Part shown: positions 17,894-19,593 of the stretch, piece by piece
Layout of the letters: every line of letters begins with the position of its first letter
Position numbering within the stretch: position 1 is the stretch's first letter
DNA from: Phycisphaerae bacterium
Lineage (GTDB): Bacteria; Planctomycetota; Phycisphaerae; UBA1845
Direction: 5' to 3'
DNA: 19,593 nucleotides
NCBI GenBank assembly: GCA_029260155.1
Contig: JAJDDU010000084.1
Location: 1 to 19,593, forward strand
Position numbers and translations under genes: made by a program
Notes under the pieces: model-generated
Told to the model about the DNA's origin: nothing
What the model saw: the letters and a program-made list of their open reading frames with translations, nothing else
The model's database searches: none

Positions 17894-18522
17894 TCAGTCA
17901 CCTCACCGGCCAACTCGTCGAACTCAAAGAGGACGCCGTCATCATTGAGCGGAACGGTGTCGGCTACATCGTGCAGACACCCAAGTACGCCCTCGGCGAA
18001 CTCGCGCCACTCCACGGTCACGAGACGACCCTACACACCCTACTCTTCGTTGACGGCGGACAAAACGGCGGCCACCTCGAACCGAGCTTGATCGGCTTCC
18101 CCGATCCGCGTGACAAGGTCTTCTTTCGCCGCTTCATCTCAGTCAAGGGCATCGGGTCCAAGAAGGCACTCAAAGCCCTCACCATGCCCGTCGCCCGCGT
18201 GGCAGACTGGATCGAGCAGGGCGACGTCAAAGCCCTCACCGAACTGCCCGGAATCGGAAAACGCGCCGCCGAGTTGATCGTGGCTGAACTGAAAGGCAAA
18301 ATGCAGGATCTAGCCGTCGCCTCGTCCGCCGGCCGATCCGTAGACGCATCGCGGTTGTCCGAAGCCCAGCGCGACGCGATTGAAATCATGGTATCCTTGG
18401 GCGACGGGCGCGTGGATGCAGAGCAGTGGCTGGATCGCGCCATCGAACTTGGCGAACAAGCGGAGTCCCCCGAAGAGTGGATCCGCGCCGCCTACAAAGT
18501 AAAAACCGGAGTCCACGCATAG
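17890..18522 (+). CDS. ruvA: Holliday-junction branch migration protein RuvA
   Basis: A 210-residue protein. RuvA tetramers hold the Holliday junction and load the RuvB motor. An N-terminal OB fold (MISHLTGQLVELKEDAVIIE, GVGYIVQ) is followed by two helix-hairpin-helix motifs, VKGIGSKKAL at 85-94 and LPGIGKRAAELI at 119-130, and a C-terminal helical RuvB-contacting domain, ending in EEWIRAAYKVKTG. The ATG at 17890 overlaps the ruvC stop by 4 bp; an upstream in-frame ATG at 17857 lies inside ruvC and would add 11 residues foreign to the family. Confidence 0.97.
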   Translation: MISHLTGQLVELKEDAVIIERNGVGYIVQTPKYALGELAPLHGHETTLHTLLFVDGGQNGGHLEPSLIGFPDPRDKVFFRRFISVKGIGSKKALKALTMPVARVADWIEQGDVKALTELPGIGKRAAELIVAELKGKMQDLAVASSAGRSVDASRLSEAQRDAIEIMVSLGDGRVDAEQWLDRAIELGEQAESPEEWIRAAYKVKTGVHA

Positions 18523-18536
18523 CCGGTTATGGGTGG

Positions 18537-18557
18537 CCCGCCTCCTTTGGAGGTGGG
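18537..18557 (+). other. Strong hairpin between ruvA and ruvB
   Basis: CCCGCCTCC at 18537-18545 pairs with GGAGGTGGG at 18549-18557 (9 bp, one G-U) around a TTT loop, 15 bases after the ruvA stop. There is no U-tract, so it is unlikely to be a full terminator. It may be an mRNA processing or stability element, or a copy of a dispersed hairpin repeat. Confidence 0.5.
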
Positions 18558-18607
18558 GAAGCGATTAACCGACGCATCGAGTAGCCTAAACAGCAACGGA
18601 GTCCACA

Positions 18608-19593
18608 GTGACCCGAGAACGCATCATCTCCGCACAATCCGCCAACCCCGCCGAAGACGCGCTCAATCAATCCCTACGCCCACAGCATCTCGGCGAAATG
18701 GTCGGCCAGCAGCGCGTCCTCGAAAAACTCACCATAGCAATCCAAGCAGCCCGCGCTCGAAACGAGCCCATGGAACACGTCCTGCTCGACGGGCCACCCG
18801 GTCTCGGCAAGACAACCCTCGCCCACGTCATCGCCAACGAAATGAACGTCAACAACATCCGTGTGACATCAGGCCCTTCCATGGCAAAACAGGCCGACCT
18901 GCTCACCATCCTCACCCAGTTGGATCGCGGCGACGTGCTGTTCATCGACGAAATCCACCGACTGCCGAAAATCGTCGAGGAGTTCCTCTACCCCGCCATG
19001 GAAGACTTCAGAGTCGACTTCACCATCGAGGGTGGGCTCAGCGGGCGCATCGTGAACTTCGCGCTCAAGCCGTTCACCCTCATCGGCGCCACCACACGCG
19101 CAGGCCTCCTCTCCGCCGCCATGCGCGACCGGTTCGGCCACCAACTCCACCTCGATTTCTACGGAACCGAAGACCTGACCACCATACTCACGCGATCCGC
19201 CGAAAAACTCGAAGTCCCCGCAACCGACGGCGCTTTGCCCCACATCGCAGGCAGAAGCAGAGGCACCCCGCGCGTCGCAAATCGTCTCTTGAAACGCGTC
19301 CGCGACTACGCCCAGGTCCGCGCCGACGGCATTCTGACTCCCGAAGTCGTCGAGCACGCCCTCGACATCCAGCAGGTCGATTCCGACGGACTCGACGAGT
19401 TGGACCGCGCCTTCCTCAAAGCCCTGATCGACATCTACCACGGCGGACCCGCCGGAATCGAAGCCCTCGCAGCCACCATGGGCCAGGAACGCGACACACT
19501 CGAAGACGTCGTCGAGCCATACCAGCTCCAAACCGGCTACGTCTTCCGCACCCGCCAAGGCCGCCACGCAACCCAGCTAGCCGACGCTCACCT
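18608..19593 (+). CDS. ruvB: Holliday-junction helicase RuvB (3' end cut by window edge)
   Basis: The frame starts at GTG 18608 with ACGGAG six bases upstream and is open to the window end, giving 328 residues; RuvB is usually about 340, so only the last few residues are missing. RuvB is the AAA+ motor that drives branch migration with RuvA. Seen: an SLRPQHLGEMVGQQRV start, Walker A GPPGLGKTT at 62-70 (Lys68), Walker B LFIDEIH at 111-117, sensor GATTRAG, arginine finger RDRFG near 173-177, and the winged-helix C terminus with RGTPRVANRLLKRVRDYA and VEPYQLQTGYV. ATG codons appear only inside the domain, so GTG is the start. It lies 85 bp after ruvA. Confidence 0.97.
   Translation, partial: MTRERIISAQSANPAEDALNQSLRPQHLGEMVGQQRVLEKLTIAIQAARARNEPMEHVLLDGPPGLGKTTLAHVIANEMNVNNIRVTSGPSMAKQADLLTILTQLDRGDVLFIDEIHRLPKIVEEFLYPAMEDFRVDFTIEGGLSGRIVNFALKPFTLIGATTRAGLLSAAMRDRFGHQLHLDFYGTEDLTTILTRSAEKLEVPATDGALPHIAGRSRGTPRVANRLLKRVRDYAQVRADGILTPEVVEHALDIQQVDSDGLDELDRAFLKALIDIYHGGPAGIEALAATMGQERDTLEDVVEPYQLQTGYVFRTRQGRHATQLADAH

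Overview
The window looks like a piece of a chromosome from a GC-rich member of the Planctomycetota, possibly Phycisphaerae-like. This rests on three things seen by eye: a large secreted protein with a C-terminal pseudopilin-like tail and an FADGHAEW motif, a membrane pyrophosphatase of unusual build, and 7-bp tandem repeat tracts of the kind that give KQKAES/RTSNVE-like reading frames. The assignment is an inference; there is no rRNA or other marker to settle it.

Layout: (1) 1-4664, plus strand. The tail of an upstream gene overlaps a DHH/DHHA1 phosphoesterase (NrnA type), which overlaps a 748-residue secreted protein; a tryptophanase-like PLP lyase follows 4 bp later. (2) 4665-5856. A gene-poor stretch holds one unrecognised 205-residue ORF, a possible minus-strand gene remnant and a strong stem-loop between convergent genes. 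(3) 5857-13801, minus strand. In transcription order: rsfS, argS, an unrecognised 251-residue protein, gatB, a Fic-domain protein, a DUF192 lipoprotein and an RsbU/SpoIIE-type PP2C phosphatase. (4) 13940-16726, minus strand. A membrane-bound pyrophosphatase (hppA) with a probable TTG start, a signal-peptide-like N terminus and a large inserted loop. (5) 17393-19593, plus strand. ruvC, ruvA and nearly all of ruvB, behind a 666-bp gene-free divergent region.

Most of the window is core information processing: aminoacylation and transamidation (ArgS, GatB), ribosome silencing (RsfS), Holliday-junction processing (RuvABC) and nanoRNA or pAp turnover (NrnA). Energy coupling (HppA) and signalling (PP2C, Fic) are interspersed. 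I see no tRNA, rRNA, CRISPR array, insertion sequence, integrase, toxin-antitoxin pair or defence island. I do not find a convincing undescribed multi-gene system. The most interesting points are a signal-peptide core encoded by a tandem repeat array, the extra domain in HppA, and the unassigned C-terminal domain of the Fic protein.
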